NCBI RefSeq assembly: GCF_039655865.1
Contig: NZ_JBBYXL010000011.1
Span: forward strand, 1 to 64,000
From: Prosthecobacter sp. SYSU 5D2
Lineage (GTDB): Bacteria; Verrucomicrobiota; Verrucomicrobiia; Verrucomicrobiales; Verrucomicrobiaceae
Direction: 5' to 3'
DNA: 64,000 nt
The position numbers were made by a program, and so were the translations under genes. Numbering within the stretch: position 1 is the stretch's first letter; each line of letters starts with the position of its first letter. Below are positions 18,033-27,730 of the stretch, piece by piece. The notes under the pieces were generated by a model. That model ran no database searches, was not told the origin of the DNA, and was given only the letters and a program-made list of their open reading frames with translations.

Positions 18033-19190
18033 TCATCCCCCCCGGTAAACCCGGGGTACACGCGTGTTGATGGAGGTCAGCACTTCATACGGAATGGTTC
18101 CGGCCCATGTGGCGAGATCTGCCGCAGAGATGCCCCCTTGATCTCCATCTCCCTGCCCTAGCAGGATGACTTCATCTCCATTATAAGCGGTCCCCTGCTC
18201 CAGGCACACCATCATCTGGTCCATGCATACACGACCGACGACGGGAAAGCGACGGCCGCGCACGATGACCTCCGACCGGTTGGACAAAGACCGGAAATAA
18301 CCGTCCCCATATCCGGCAGGGATGGTGATGACACGCACCGGACGGTCACTCTGCCAGGTGGACCCATAGCTGACAGGATGACCAGGCTGCACCACTTTAA
18401 AATAAGCGACCCTGCTCTTCCATGTGAGAGCCGGTGAGACGTTGACTGCGCGGACGCATTCGTCACTTGGATAAACACCGTATAAGAGGATGCCCGGGCG
18501 GACCATGTCCAGATGGCTCTCCGGCATCTGAAGGATGCCCGCACTGTTGGCAATGTGACGCACGGGCATGGGAAGGCTGCGACTGTCATAAAACGACAGC
18601 ACTTCCAAAAAGCGTTCAAGCTGAAGGCGGGCATGGCCAAGGTCTGCCGAATCGGCGTTGGCGAAATGGGAATAGATGCCTTCCACAATAACATGGCGGC
18701 AAGTAAGGCTGGCTTCCAGAAGCTGCCGGGCACTGTAATAATGAATGCCGATGCGCTCCATGCCGGTATCCACTTTCAGGTGCACCCTGGCCTGCACTCC
18801 GCGTGCTGCCGCAGCGGCATCAATAAAGCGCAGCTTTTCCACGGAAGGAGCCGTCAGCGTGAGACCGTGATCGAGGAACTGCGGCATCTGCTTTACCGTG
18901 ATGCCCCCGAAAACCAGGATAGGAACCTCCACGCCTGCGCGGCGCAACAGCACGGCTTCTTCAAGAAGGGCCAGGCCGATGGAGTCCACCCCCTGGCGGA
19001 CCATGTGGCAGGCTACGGGCACCAGTCCATGACCATAGGCATTGGCTTTGAGAATGGCCATCACACGGGCCTGCCCGACGTGATCCCTGATGGAACGCAG
19101 GTTGGCGGTCAGCACATCCAGATCCACCTCCACACGCGTGGGCCGGAGTTCTTCCTCGTCGGAATCAACGCTGCCGGGGGTATCTGTCAT
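18033..19190 (-). CDS. alr: Alanine racemase
   Basis: PLP-dependent racemase making D-alanine for peptidoglycan. The PLP lysine is K48 in AILKANAYGHG and the opposite catalytic tyrosine is Y275 in HPVSYGSTW. VDTGMERIG, RPGILLYG and VCMDQMMV are also typical. At 385 residues it is close to the usual length, with a short acidic N-terminal extension (DSDEEE). Its start overlaps the stop of the upstream methyltransferase gene by four bases (ATGA), so the two are probably translationally coupled. Confidence 0.97.
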   Translation of the reverse strand: MTDTPGSVDSDEEELRPTRVEVDLDVLTANLRSIRDHVGQARVMAILKANAYGHGLVPVACHMVRQGVDSIGLALLEEAVLLRRAGVEVPILVFGGITVKQMPQFLDHGLTLTAPSVEKLRFIDAAAAARGVQARVHLKVDTGMERIGIHYYSARQLLEASLTCRHVIVEGIYSHFANADSADLGHARLQLERFLEVLSFYDSRSLPMPVRHIANSAGILQMPESHLDMVRPGILLYGVYPSDECVRAVNVSPALTWKSRVAYFKVVQPGHPVSYGSTWQSDRPVRVITIPAGYGDGYFRSLSNRSEVIVRGRRFPVVGRVCMDQMMVCLEQGTAYNGDEVILLGQGDGDQGGISAADLATWAGTIPYEVLTSINTRVPRVYRGG

Positions 19191-19774
19191 GGCCGTTTGC
19201 GCAATACCCGCAGCCGCTCGCGTCCGGCACGCCCTTCATAAGCCGTGTCCGGAATATCATCTTCCACCATTTCCCACAGTTCCGGCGGGAACAGCCCATC
19301 CAGCTCCGGGACAGAAATGCCAAAGGGCGGCCCGGTTTCTCCGGGATCCATTTCAGGATCTACAAACCAGATGCCGGCCAATGAACCGCCAGGGCGCAGA
19401 AGGCCATGCACCGTGGCCGCATAGGCGGAACGCCATTGTGGCGGCAGCGCACAAAGACAGGTGTGCTCAAAGACGTAATCGAAGGCGCAATGCCAGTCTG
19501 CCGGAAGCTGAAACAGATCTCCCAGATGAAAGCGGGCCGCGTAAGCCGGATAAATACCACGCGCCTTCTCGATTGCGGTGGAAGAAAGATCCACCCCGGC
19601 CGCATCCATCCCGGCTTCCACCAGCATCACGACGTCATGTCCGGTTCCGCATCCCGGCACCAGAGCACGCCCTTGTGGATGGTTTTTTTTCACCCAGGCG
19701 GACAAAGGAGGCGAGGGCGCCCCTTTGTCCCAGGGTGTGTTTCCTTCCTGATAGCAGCTTTCCCAGTCAGTCAT
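19187..19774 (-). CDS. SAM-dependent methyltransferase, TPMT-like
   Basis: A class I methyltransferase of the thiopurine S-methyltransferase family. I chose the ATG at 19,774 because it gives the family start MTDWESCYQEGNTPWDKGAPSPPL; an in-frame ATG at 19,810 adds 12 residues. The SAM site is ALVPGCGTGHDVVML, followed by AGVDLSSTAIEKA. The family's FEHTCLCALPP and the loop with GPPFGIS are present. Members methylate thiols, halides or metalloids (tellurite, selenium), so the substrate is open. It overlaps alr by four bases. Confidence 0.88.
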   Translation of the reverse strand: MTDWESCYQEGNTPWDKGAPSPPLSAWVKKNHPQGRALVPGCGTGHDVVMLVEAGMDAAGVDLSSTAIEKARGIYPAYAARFHLGDLFQLPADWHCAFDYVFEHTCLCALPPQWRSAYAATVHGLLRPGGSLAGIWFVDPEMDPGETGPPFGISVPELDGLFPPELWEMVEDDIPDTAYEGRAGRERLRVLRKRP

Positions 19775-19828
19775 GCAGCCATGATGGAACGCACCCACCC
19801 CTGGCTGCAACCTGAATCCGCAGGGGAA

Positions 19829-20935
19829 TCAAAGAGCGGCGACGATGGCATTGCCCATCTCCCGCGTGCCGACCTGGCGGGTGCCCTCAATGCCGGTGAA
19901 GATGTCACCGGTGCGGAGACCGTCGCCAATGACTTTGCGGACGGCGTTCTCGATGGCGGCAGCCTCTTTTTCAAGTCCAAGGGAGAAACGAAGCAGGAGG
20001 GCGGCGGAGAGGATCTGGGCGATGGGGTTGGCAATGCCTTTTCCCGCAATGTCCGGGGCGGTGCCGCCACTGGGTTCGAACAGGCCGAAATAAAGGCCGT
20101 CCCCTTTCGGCTGGCCCAGGCTGGCGCTGGCGAGCATGCCCAGGCTGCCGCAAATCATGGCCATCTCATCACTCAAGATGTCACCAAAGAGGTTTTCAGT
20201 GACCAGGACATCAAAGCTGCGGGGGGCCTTGATGAGCTGCATGGCGGCATTGTCCACATACAGATGGGCCAGGGTGACATCAGGATACTGGGCGGAGATT
20301 TCGATCATGGTCTCCCGCCACAGGACGCTGTTGGTCAGGACGTTGGCTTTGTCCACGGAAGTGACGTGCTTGCCCCTGAGCTGGGCCGCTTTGAAGGCGA
20401 CATGGCCGATGCGCTCGATCTCGCTCTTCTTATAAACCATCGTGTCAATCACCTCGATGTCACCATCCGGCAATGTTGTGCGGCTTTTAGGCTGGCCAAA
20501 ATAGAGACCGCCGGTGAGTTCACGCACGCAGAGGACGTCGAAACCGCCTTCGACCAAGTCTGGCCGGATGGGGGAGGAGCCGGTCAGTGCCGGGTAGCAA
20601 AGGCCGGGGCGCAAGTTGGCAAAGAGGCCAAAATGTTTGCGCAGGGGGAGCAGGGCACCGCGCTCAGGCTGCTCATTGGGGGGCAGTTTTTCCCACTTGG
20701 GACCGCCGACGGAACCGAAAAGGATGGCATCACTGGCTTCGCATGCGCTGACGGTTTCGGCAGGCAGGGCTTTGCCGACGGCATCAATGGCGGCGCCGCC
20801 AACAAGCTGGTGGGTATATTCGAAACAAAAATCTGCCCTGGAGGCAAGGGTATCAAGGACCTGGATGGCCTCAGCCATGACTTCCGGGCCAATGCCATCA
20901 CCAGGGAGGACTGCGAGTTTGTACGTTCGGCTCAT
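19829..20935 (-). CDS. leuB: 3-isopropylmalate dehydrogenase
   Basis: Third committed step of leucine synthesis: NAD-dependent oxidative decarboxylation of 3-isopropylmalate. 368 residues, standard length. Diagnostic blocks are [10 protein letters not shown] at the N-terminus, [32 protein letters not shown], and the metal/NAD segment [20 protein letters not shown], with [20 protein letters not shown] near the end. No other leu genes are adjacent. It is 55 bp from the methyltransferase start, so it may head a leuB-methyltransferase-alr transcript. Confidence 0.97.
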   Translation of the reverse strand: MSRTYKLAVLPGDGIGPEVMAEAIQVLDTLASRADFCFEYTHQLVGGAAIDAVGKALPAETVSACEASDAILFGSVGGPKWEKLPPNEQPERGALLPLRKHFGLFANLRPGLCYPALTGSSPIRPDLVEGGFDVLCVRELTGGLYFGQPKSRTTLPDGDIEVIDTMVYKKSEIERIGHVAFKAAQLRGKHVTSVDKANVLTNSVLWRETMIEISAQYPDVTLAHLYVDNAAMQLIKAPRSFDVLVTENLFGDILSDEMAMICGSLGMLASASLGQPKGDGLYFGLFEPSGGTAPDIAGKGIANPIAQILSAALLLRFSLGLEKEAAAIENAVRKVIGDGLRTGDIFTGIEGTRQVGTREMGNAIVAAL

Positions 20936-21113
20936 AAAATATGGCCGGGTTTATGGACGAAGAAGGCGGCGCGGGCAAGGACAGACCGTATGATTGAGCA
21001 AAAGCCGCCTCAACTCGGTCCTATTCCTATGACGCGTCCCCCTCCGGCGATCAAAATTCTTCACATTTTAGGATTGCCTTCCACTCCGCATGTCAATACA
21101 CTGTCTATACATC

Positions 21114-24100
21114 ATGAAAAAAACCTTTTCATCCGCCCTCACTGCCACCGCGCTACTCTGGCTGTCCGCCAGTCTGACAACAGGGCAGGAAATCACTCAG
21201 ATTCTCAAAGACGTCAACCAGGAAACGCCCGTCGCTGATGAATCATCCAAGTCCATGGTCAAGCTGGGTAACACACTTTATCTGGCGATTGACACACCTC
21301 TGACCGGCTCAGAGCTGTGGCGCAGTGACGGGACTCTGGAAGGCACCCAGCTCGTACTGGACATCGTGCCTGGCATTGGAGGATCGGAGCCGCGAAATTT
21401 GACGGTGGTGGGAAACCGGGTCTTTTTTACCGCACTCAATGCTGAACTGGGCCGCGATCTCTGGGTCACTAACGGACAGGCAGCAGGCACGCGCTTGCTG
21501 AAAAGCTTCGCTGTCGGCGAGGATCCGACCAACCTGACGGCCTTTAACGGCTCGTTGATTTTCTCAGGCACCGACGCAGCCAACGGACGTGAGTTGTGGA
21601 AGTCAGACGGAACTCCGGCAGGCACGGTCATCAGCCGGAACATCAACCCTGCCGCCGGCCAGCCATCAGGACCGGCAGATTTTTACAATTTTAATGACCA
21701 GTTCCTCTATTTCACCGCCTATGACCCGACCAATGGCCGGGAACTGTGGCGCATGAACCCGGCCCTGGCATCCGACATTTACATCCAGACAGAGAACGGA
21801 CCGACTTCCGGCCTGCCAGGAACGACCTCAGCAGGTTCGCCGATTGGGATGACCTTCATGCCAACTTTCGAGTCGAATGTCACCAACCCCTATATTTATT
21901 TTGCCGCCCGCAACGCTACCATTGGCCGTGAGATCTTCAGGACCGACGGCCAGGGCTCATATGAACCCAAAAGCGATGTTGCCCCGGGCAACCTGGACGC
22001 GGATCCAAGGTCGTTTACAGTGATGTCCGTGGCCGGACAGAACTATTTGTTCTTTGCAGCCAATGACCGCAGCGGCGGCGGTGAGGAGCTCTACCGTTCG
22101 GATGGCAACACATCCGTTCTGATGAGAAACATCGCCACAGACCAAACCACGCCTGGTCCTTCAGACTTCACCGTGATGGCCAACTTGCTGTTTTTCACTG
22201 CTGACGCCGGAGCCGGCCGCGCCCTTTACCGGACCGCAGGTCAGCCAGGAACAAACAACACGAACATTGTGTCCGGCTCCACGCCAGGATCCAATCCGCA
22301 GAACCTGACACCTTTCGACGGCGACGAGACGAAACTGGTGTTTACTGCCCTGAATGCAAACAACCGGCTGGGCCTTTACTACCTGCCTGTTCTTGAAGAC
22401 ATCCCCGTGCTGCTGGCCGATTTTGGTGTAGGTGCCCTGGCCAGCAGCTTCATTGTGGACAACGGTGAAGAAGAAGATCCGGATGATAACCGGATTTATT
22501 TTTTGGTGAATGGCTCTGAACTGTGGGTCACGGATGGAAATGCATCGGGCACCTTAATGGTGAAAGATTTCCAGGATGGCAGCTCCAGCTCTTTCCCTTC
22601 CAATTTTGCCACTTTGGGCAATTCAACAACGGCCTTCTTTTCAGCTAACAACGGCCTCAATGGCCGCGAATTGTGGAAGTCCGACGGAACAGCCAACGGG
22701 ACATCCATGGTCCGTGACATCCGGACAGGACTGGCAAGCTCCGACCCGACGAACATCACTACCTCCGGAAGCTGGGCCTTCTTTTCTGCAGCAGCCCAGA
22801 GCAACAACCGGGAGCTGTGGATGTCTGACGGCACCAGCCTGGGCACACAGATCGTCATCGCAAACAACAATCAGGAGATCAATCCGTCAGGCGCCAGTGA
22901 CCCTTTGCATCTCACGGATCTTGATGGCGTCCTTTACTTCTCTGCAATCAGCGCCAACTTCGGACGGGAACCCTGGCGCACGGATGGAACCCTGGCCGGC
23001 ACCACCCGGATTGCAGACTTGGTGCCTGGGAACGGCAGTTCGGATCCGGAGCAGTTCGTGAGATACAGAGGTGCGGTTTACTTTGTCTCAACGGCGCTGG
23101 GCCAGGGCATACGGCTGCGGAGTGAAGCCACCCCTAACATCCCCATTCAGGATGCCCTCTTCCCCAACACGGCAGGACCGGTGAATCCCAAGGAACTGCT
23201 GGTGATGGGCACCACCACCACCAGCCAGCGGATGTATTTTGCCGCAGAATTTCCCGGACGGGGAAGAGAACTGTGGAGAAGTGATGGCACCAACGTGGGC
23301 ACAGAGTGCTTTGACATCAATGCAGGTGGAGGCAACTCCAACCCTGAGCAGCTGACTGTGGTAGGCAATGCGCTGTTTTTCGTCGCCAATACGGGTGGCC
23401 CCGGCGGAACGGGGCTGACGACGGGCCGGGAACTGTTCCGAAGCGGCGGCAGCCTGGCCACAACGAAAATTCTCAAAGACATCGTGGTGGGGGAAGGCAG
23501 CTCGAATCCTGAACAGTTGACTGAAGTGGATGGAAAGCTTTTTTTCACGGCTCAGACGCCCACTAATGGCCGGGAACTTTGGGTCAGCAACGGCTCTGCT
23601 GCAGGGACGGTCATGGTCAAAGACATCATTGAGGGAACAGGAAGCCCTGATATCCAGGGCATGACCAACGTGGATGGCATTTTGGTGTTTTCCGCAGACG
23701 ATGGAATCAATGGCCGGGAAGTTTGGATTTCTGATGGAACTGCCGAAGGAACCACGATGCTGGAAAACCTGGCTCCAGCCAGCGCCTCCTCCAATCCCAC
23801 TGATTTCACCCCCTTCCAGGGGCAGCTGCTTTACGTCGCCGCTGATCCGGAAGCCGGCGTGGAGCCACGCACAGGTTTCATCGGTTCCAATATTCAGGTG
23901 AAACAGGGAGAGACCATTCTGGCTGAGAATGACGTGGTGACTTTCCCCGGCGTGCTGGCCATGAAGGAAAAATCTGCGCCGCTGGAACTGACGATTGAAA
24001 ACACGGGGATCAATACCCTGAGCAACATCAAAATCGTGATCAGCGGTGCGAACAAAACGGAGTTCAAGCTCACAGCACCTAAGGCGGACAAATCCGTCAC

Positions 24101-26213
24101 CAAAGACGAGAGCACCGTCTTCGGAGTCATGTTTGCCCCTAAAGAAGGCGGCGTGCGTGAAGCCACCCTGTCCATTTTCAGCAATGACGGTGATACCAAT
24201 CCCTTTGTTCTGACACTGCGTGGCAATGGTGACAAGGACCCCTACATCTCAGCCCATCCGGGCTCCCAGATGGCGTATGTCGGGGAATCGGCCAGCTTCA
24301 CTGCGACAGCGACCTCTGACGAGGCTGACACGCTGACGGCCCAGTGGAGAAAAAAATCTGCCAAACTCGGCCTCCCCGTCTCCGGTCCTGCACCGCTCAC
24401 CACCACCTATGATGTCTTTGGCATTACGCTCAAAGATGCTGGCAGCTACAATATCGCGGTTGAAGGCAGCAATGACAAAACGGTGAGCAATTCCGGTGAG
24501 CTGGGCGTGGTGCAGGACAACCTGACTCCGCTGGTGCTCAGTGCTCCTGTGGCAGGCTCGGTGAACATCAAGGTGGTCGCCGCCGGCAATCTGCTGACCT
24601 ACCAGTGGAGAAGAAACGGCGTGCCGCTGAATAACGACTCCAGAATATCGGGTGCCCAGAGCAAGACATTGGTGATCAGGGGCCTGGTAACGGGAGATAC
24701 CGCCCTTTACACGTGTGAGGTGAGCAACCCCGGCGGCAGCCGCATCGGCGGGACCACCCAGGTGAATGTCTTCACCCAAGCGCCAGCGATTCTGGATCTC
24801 CAGGGCATGCCCGACGGTGTCGTGGGCGGCTCCTATTATCACAAAGTAAAAATTGACACGGATCCGCTTAAAACTCCACAATCCTATTCAGCCAAGGGAC
24901 TGCCTCCAGGATTGAAGATGAACGGCAAGACAGGAGAGATCACAGGCCGTCCGTTAAAAAGCGGCTCCTATTCGGCCATTCTGATTACGGCCCGGAACCT
25001 GGCAGGGACATCCACGTCGCCGCCACAGATCGTGACCATCGAAAATTTCCCGGAAGGTCTGGATGGTGTGTATTCGGCGACGGTGGAGCGTAACAGCCTG
25101 ATCAACGGCGATCTGGGCGGACGGTTGGACCTGACCCTGAACAGCAAAGGCACCTTCACCGGCAAACTCATCATGGGCGGCAACAGCATCCCGGTCAAGG
25201 GAGGCATGAACATCCTCCGTGCATCCGAAAACACCCGTCCGTCTGCTGAGGTGGACCTGAAACCGTCCGCCAAGAGCGGGCTTCCGGCCATGACGCTTAA
25301 CCTGGAGTTTGACATCCTGAGCGGTCAGCTGACCAACCTTGGAGGGATCACCAACACCCTGACTGCCGGTGCCGAAACGGCATTGGTCACGGGTTGGAAG
25401 AAGGTGGAAAAACTGAGGGCCCCCGTCTATACGGGCTCCTACACCATGGCCATGGAGCTGGTTGATCCCCTGCTCACCCAGGTGCCTCCGGGCTGGAGCT
25501 TTGCCTCATTCAAAGTGAGCAAGGACGGCAAGCTGAAGTTCGTCGGCCGCACGGCAGACGGGGAGAAAATTACCAGTGCCTCGATTGTCAGCAATACAGG
25601 CCAGGTCGTTTTCTACCAGCCGCTCTACACCAAAATCAGAGGATCCATGATGGGGGACATCGCCATTAATGACACTCTTAATTCAGACCCGACTGACAAC
25701 TTGATCACAGGTTCCATGGACTGGGTGCGCCCGCCCAATACTTCCACCAAATCACGCGCTTACCAGGACGGATTCGGGCTGGAGGGCACGCCTGTGACCA
25801 CACCGGTGGAACTCGACGCTGTCGGCTCAGGTTATGCCAAACCTGAGGGCTTGATCTTTGGAATTACCGAGGCACCTCCAATCACGCTTGATCTGCTCTT
25901 CAGCGGTGCAGGCATCGGCACACAGGCCAACACCACCGTGACGCTGGGTGAGAAGAACAAGATCACTCAGACCAGCAAGATCGCGAAGCTGAAGCTGAAT
26001 GCATCCAAGGGTCTCTTCACCGGCACGCTGTCGCTGGAAGACGGACGCAAGTCCAGCTTCCTGGGGGCGCTGATCAACGACGGGAGCGAGCAGTTTGGTG
26101 CCGGCTACTTCATGCTGCCCCAAATTCCGACGGGGGATCAAACGGCCAAGACGAGCCCGATTCTCGGCGGCACGGTTGAGCTGAGCGAGGAAGAGGATGC
26201 GCCTCCTCCCTGA
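21114..26213 (+). CDS. Giant secreted ELWxxDGT-repeat protein with Ig-like domains
   Basis: About 1,699 residues. I chose ATG at 21,114 because it gives a signal peptide (MKKTFSSALTATALLWLSASLTTGQ). Residues about 40-920 hold roughly 15 ELWxxDGT-type repeats (for example ELWRSDGTLEGT, ELWKSDGTPAGT, EVWISDGTAEGT), which should form beta-propeller-like structures. Next comes a HYDIN-like anchor domain (LELTIENTG... GVMFAPKEGG). Two Ig-like domains (AQWRKKSAKL, YQWRRNGVPL) and a putative Ig fold (GLPPGLKMNGKTGEITG) follow. The C-terminal 450 residues carry repeated GTFTGKL-type beta segments. No enzymatic motif and no sorting signal is seen. Probably an exported adhesion or matrix protein. Confidence 0.88.
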   Translation: MKKTFSSALTATALLWLSASLTTGQEITQILKDVNQETPVADESSKSMVKLGNTLYLAIDTPLTGSELWRSDGTLEGTQLVLDIVPGIGGSEPRNLTVVGNRVFFTALNAELGRDLWVTNGQAAGTRLLKSFAVGEDPTNLTAFNGSLIFSGTDAANGRELWKSDGTPAGTVISRNINPAAGQPSGPADFYNFNDQFLYFTAYDPTNGRELWRMNPALASDIYIQTENGPTSGLPGTTSAGSPIGMTFMPTFESNVTNPYIYFAARNATIGREIFRTDGQGSYEPKSDVAPGNLDADPRSFTVMSVAGQNYLFFAANDRSGGGEELYRSDGNTSVLMRNIATDQTTPGPSDFTVMANLLFFTADAGAGRALYRTAGQPGTNNTNIVSGSTPGSNPQNLTPFDGDETKLVFTALNANNRLGLYYLPVLEDIPVLLADFGVGALASSFIVDNGEEEDPDDNRIYFLVNGSELWVTDGNASGTLMVKDFQDGSSSSFPSNFATLGNSTTAFFSANNGLNGRELWKSDGTANGTSMVRDIRTGLASSDPTNITTSGSWAFFSAAAQSNNRELWMSDGTSLGTQIVIANNNQEINPSGASDPLHLTDLDGVLYFSAISANFGREPWRTDGTLAGTTRIADLVPGNGSSDPEQFVRYRGAVYFVSTALGQGIRLRSEATPNIPIQDALFPNTAGPVNPKELLVMGTTTTSQRMYFAAEFPGRGRELWRSDGTNVGTECFDINAGGGNSNPEQLTVVGNALFFVANTGGPGGTGLTTGRELFRSGGSLATTKILKDIVVGEGSSNPEQLTEVDGKLFFTAQTPTNGRELWVSNGSAAGTVMVKDIIEGTGSPDIQGMTNVDGILVFSADDGINGREVWISDGTAEGTTMLENLAPASASSNPTDFTPFQGQLLYVAADPEAGVEPRTGFIGSNIQVKQGETILAENDVVTFPGVLAMKEKSAPLELTIENTGINTLSNIKIVISGANKTEFKLTAPKADKSVTKDESTVFGVMFAPKEGGVREATLSIFSNDGDTNPFVLTLRGNGDKDPYISAHPGSQMAYVGESASFTATATSDEADTLTAQWRKKSAKLGLPVSGPAPLTTTYDVFGITLKDAGSYNIAVEGSNDKTVSNSGELGVVQDNLTPLVLSAPVAGSVNIKVVAAGNLLTYQWRRNGVPLNNDSRISGAQSKTLVIRGLVTGDTALYTCEVSNPGGSRIGGTTQVNVFTQAPAILDLQGMPDGVVGGSYYHKVKIDTDPLKTPQSYSAKGLPPGLKMNGKTGEITGRPLKSGSYSAILITARNLAGTSTSPPQIVTIENFPEGLDGVYSATVERNSLINGDLGGRLDLTLNSKGTFTGKLIMGGNSIPVKGGMNILRASENTRPSAEVDLKPSAKSGLPAMTLNLEFDILSGQLTNLGGITNTLTAGAETALVTGWKKVEKLRAPVYTGSYTMAMELVDPLLTQVPPGWSFASFKVSKDGKLKFVGRTADGEKITSASIVSNTGQVVFYQPLYTKIRGSMMGDIAINDTLNSDPTDNLITGSMDWVRPPNTSTKSRAYQDGFGLEGTPVTTPVELDAVGSGYAKPEGLIFGITEAPPITLDLLFSGAGIGTQANTTVTLGEKNKITQTSKIAKLKLNASKGLFTGTLSLEDGRKSSFLGALINDGSEQFGAGYFMLPQIPTGDQTAKTSPILGGTVELSEEEDAPPP

Positions 26214-26241
26214 AGTGTAACAGTCCAAGACTGAATGCAAT

Positions 26242-26271
26242 GGCACGGGGAGAAATCCCCGTGCCTTTTTT
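26242..26271 (+). terminator. Terminator after the ELWxxDGT gene
   Basis: GGCACGGGG / CCCCGTGCC perfect 9-bp stem, 6-base loop, followed by TTTTTTA. It lies 29 bp after the stop of the giant gene. Confidence 0.9.
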
Positions 26272-26413
26272 ATTGGTCCGGTCCCTGGATGCGCTGATTG
26301 CGCTCACAAAAGCAATCGCTTTTCAATTTCGCCTTTTTAATGTCTGCCCTTCTAACCTGACCATGCCCTGATGAGCGGGGTTCAGTCTGCTTTTTATCCT
26401 GTTTTATTTTTTT

Positions 26414-27721
26414 ATGATCCGCGTTCGTTTTGCTCCCTCTCCCACCGGTGACCTTCATGTCGGCGGTGCCCGCACGGCATTGTTCAACTGGCTCTATGCC
26501 CGCAAGAATGGCGGGACTTTTATCCTGCGGATTGAGGACACGGACGGTGCCCGCAATACGGAGGAGGCCTCCGCCGGCATCTTGAAAGGCCTGAAATGGC
26601 TGGGACTGGACTGGGATGAGGGTCCTGAAAAGGGGGGCGATTACGGCCCCTATTATCAGAGCCAGCGCAAAGACATTTATGACGCCTATCTGGCCAGGCT
26701 GGAGGCGGCGGGCCGCACCTATGTGGAGGAAAATGGAGCGGTGAGATTTAAGTTCAGCCGCACGGCCATCACCGTCCATGACATGGTGTGCGGAGATGTG
26801 ACCTTTGCCCCGACCGAGGAGCCGGACATGACCGTGCGTCGGCCAGACGGCAGCTACATCTTTCACTTTGTGAACGTGGTGGATGACATTGAAATGAAGA
26901 TGACCCATGTGTTTCGCGGCGAGGACCATCTCTCCAACACCTGGAAGCACATTGACCTCTTCAATGCCTTTGGGGCCACCCCGCCCACGTATGCGCACAT
27001 CCCGCTCATCCTTAACAGTGACAGCTCCAAGATGAGCAAACGGGATGCGGGCAGCGCCATCGAGAGCAGCTACATGAACGGTGGGTTCCTTCCGGATGCC
27101 GTTTTCAACTACCTCTGCCTCCTGGGCTGGACGCCCCGCACGGAAGCTGAAGTTCTGGACCGTCAAGCTCTCACCGCCTTGTTTGAGCCTGGTGAAATCC
27201 ACAGCTCCAATGCCCGGTTTGACATGCAGAAGTGCAGTTGGTTCAACGCGCAGTATCTGCGCGCCCTGAGTCCGGAAGCCTTGTTTAATGCAGCCCGTCC
27301 GTTTTTGGACCAGGCCGGCCTGGACATCCGTGGTGAGGCCATGGCCGCCGCTGCGGTTTACAGTGTGAAGGAAAAGGTGAGCCTGCTGACGGAGATCCCG
27401 GCCTGGGTACATTACTTCTTCCGCGAAGACTACCCTTATGAAGATGAAGTCGTCACGAAACTGAAGGCCAAGCCGGAAAACACGGCCCTGCTGGAAGCTG
27501 CGATGACCACCTTTGCCGCCTTTCCCGACTGGACGGAGACTGCGGTGCACACGGCCATCGAGGAAGCCGCCAAAAAGGCTGCCGTCAAACCCGGTGCCCT
27601 GATGCCACTGCTGCGCTTTGCCCTCAGCGGCCAGTCACGCGGTCCGGGTGTCAGCACGATTGCCTTTTTGATTGGAAAAGAAAGCACGGTGCAGAGAATC
27701 CAGCGCACCCTGGCTCTTTGA
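26414..27721 (+). CDS. gltX: Glutamyl-tRNA synthetase
   Basis: Charges tRNA-Glu (or Glx) with glutamate. Class I signature motifs are clear: the HIGH equivalent in RFAPSPTGDLHVGGARTALFNW and KMSKR in SSKMSKRDAG. LRIEDTDGARNTEEA, VFRGEDHLSNTWKHI and CLLGWTPRTE are also standard. At 435 residues it is shorter than most GltX (about 460-500), with the shortening in the C-terminal anticodon-binding region. Only 9 bp separate its stop from the SMC-like gene, so they are likely one transcript. Confidence 0.95.
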   Translation: MIRVRFAPSPTGDLHVGGARTALFNWLYARKNGGTFILRIEDTDGARNTEEASAGILKGLKWLGLDWDEGPEKGGDYGPYYQSQRKDIYDAYLARLEAAGRTYVEENGAVRFKFSRTAITVHDMVCGDVTFAPTEEPDMTVRRPDGSYIFHFVNVVDDIEMKMTHVFRGEDHLSNTWKHIDLFNAFGATPPTYAHIPLILNSDSSKMSKRDAGSAIESSYMNGGFLPDAVFNYLCLLGWTPRTEAEVLDRQALTALFEPGEIHSSNARFDMQKCSWFNAQYLRALSPEALFNAARPFLDQAGLDIRGEAMAAAAVYSVKEKVSLLTEIPAWVHYFFREDYPYEDEVVTKLKAKPENTALLEAAMTTFAAFPDWTETAVHTAIEEAAKKAAVKPGALMPLLRFALSGQSRGPGVSTIAFLIGKESTVQRIQRTLAL

Positions 27722-27730
27722 GGCAAAGCC

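Noticed and set aside
19406..21238. A 610-codon plus-strand frame opposite the methyltransferase and leuB genes
   Set aside because: It runs antisense to two clear genes, has low-complexity Gly/Ala-rich translation and no family resemblance; high-GC shadow frame.
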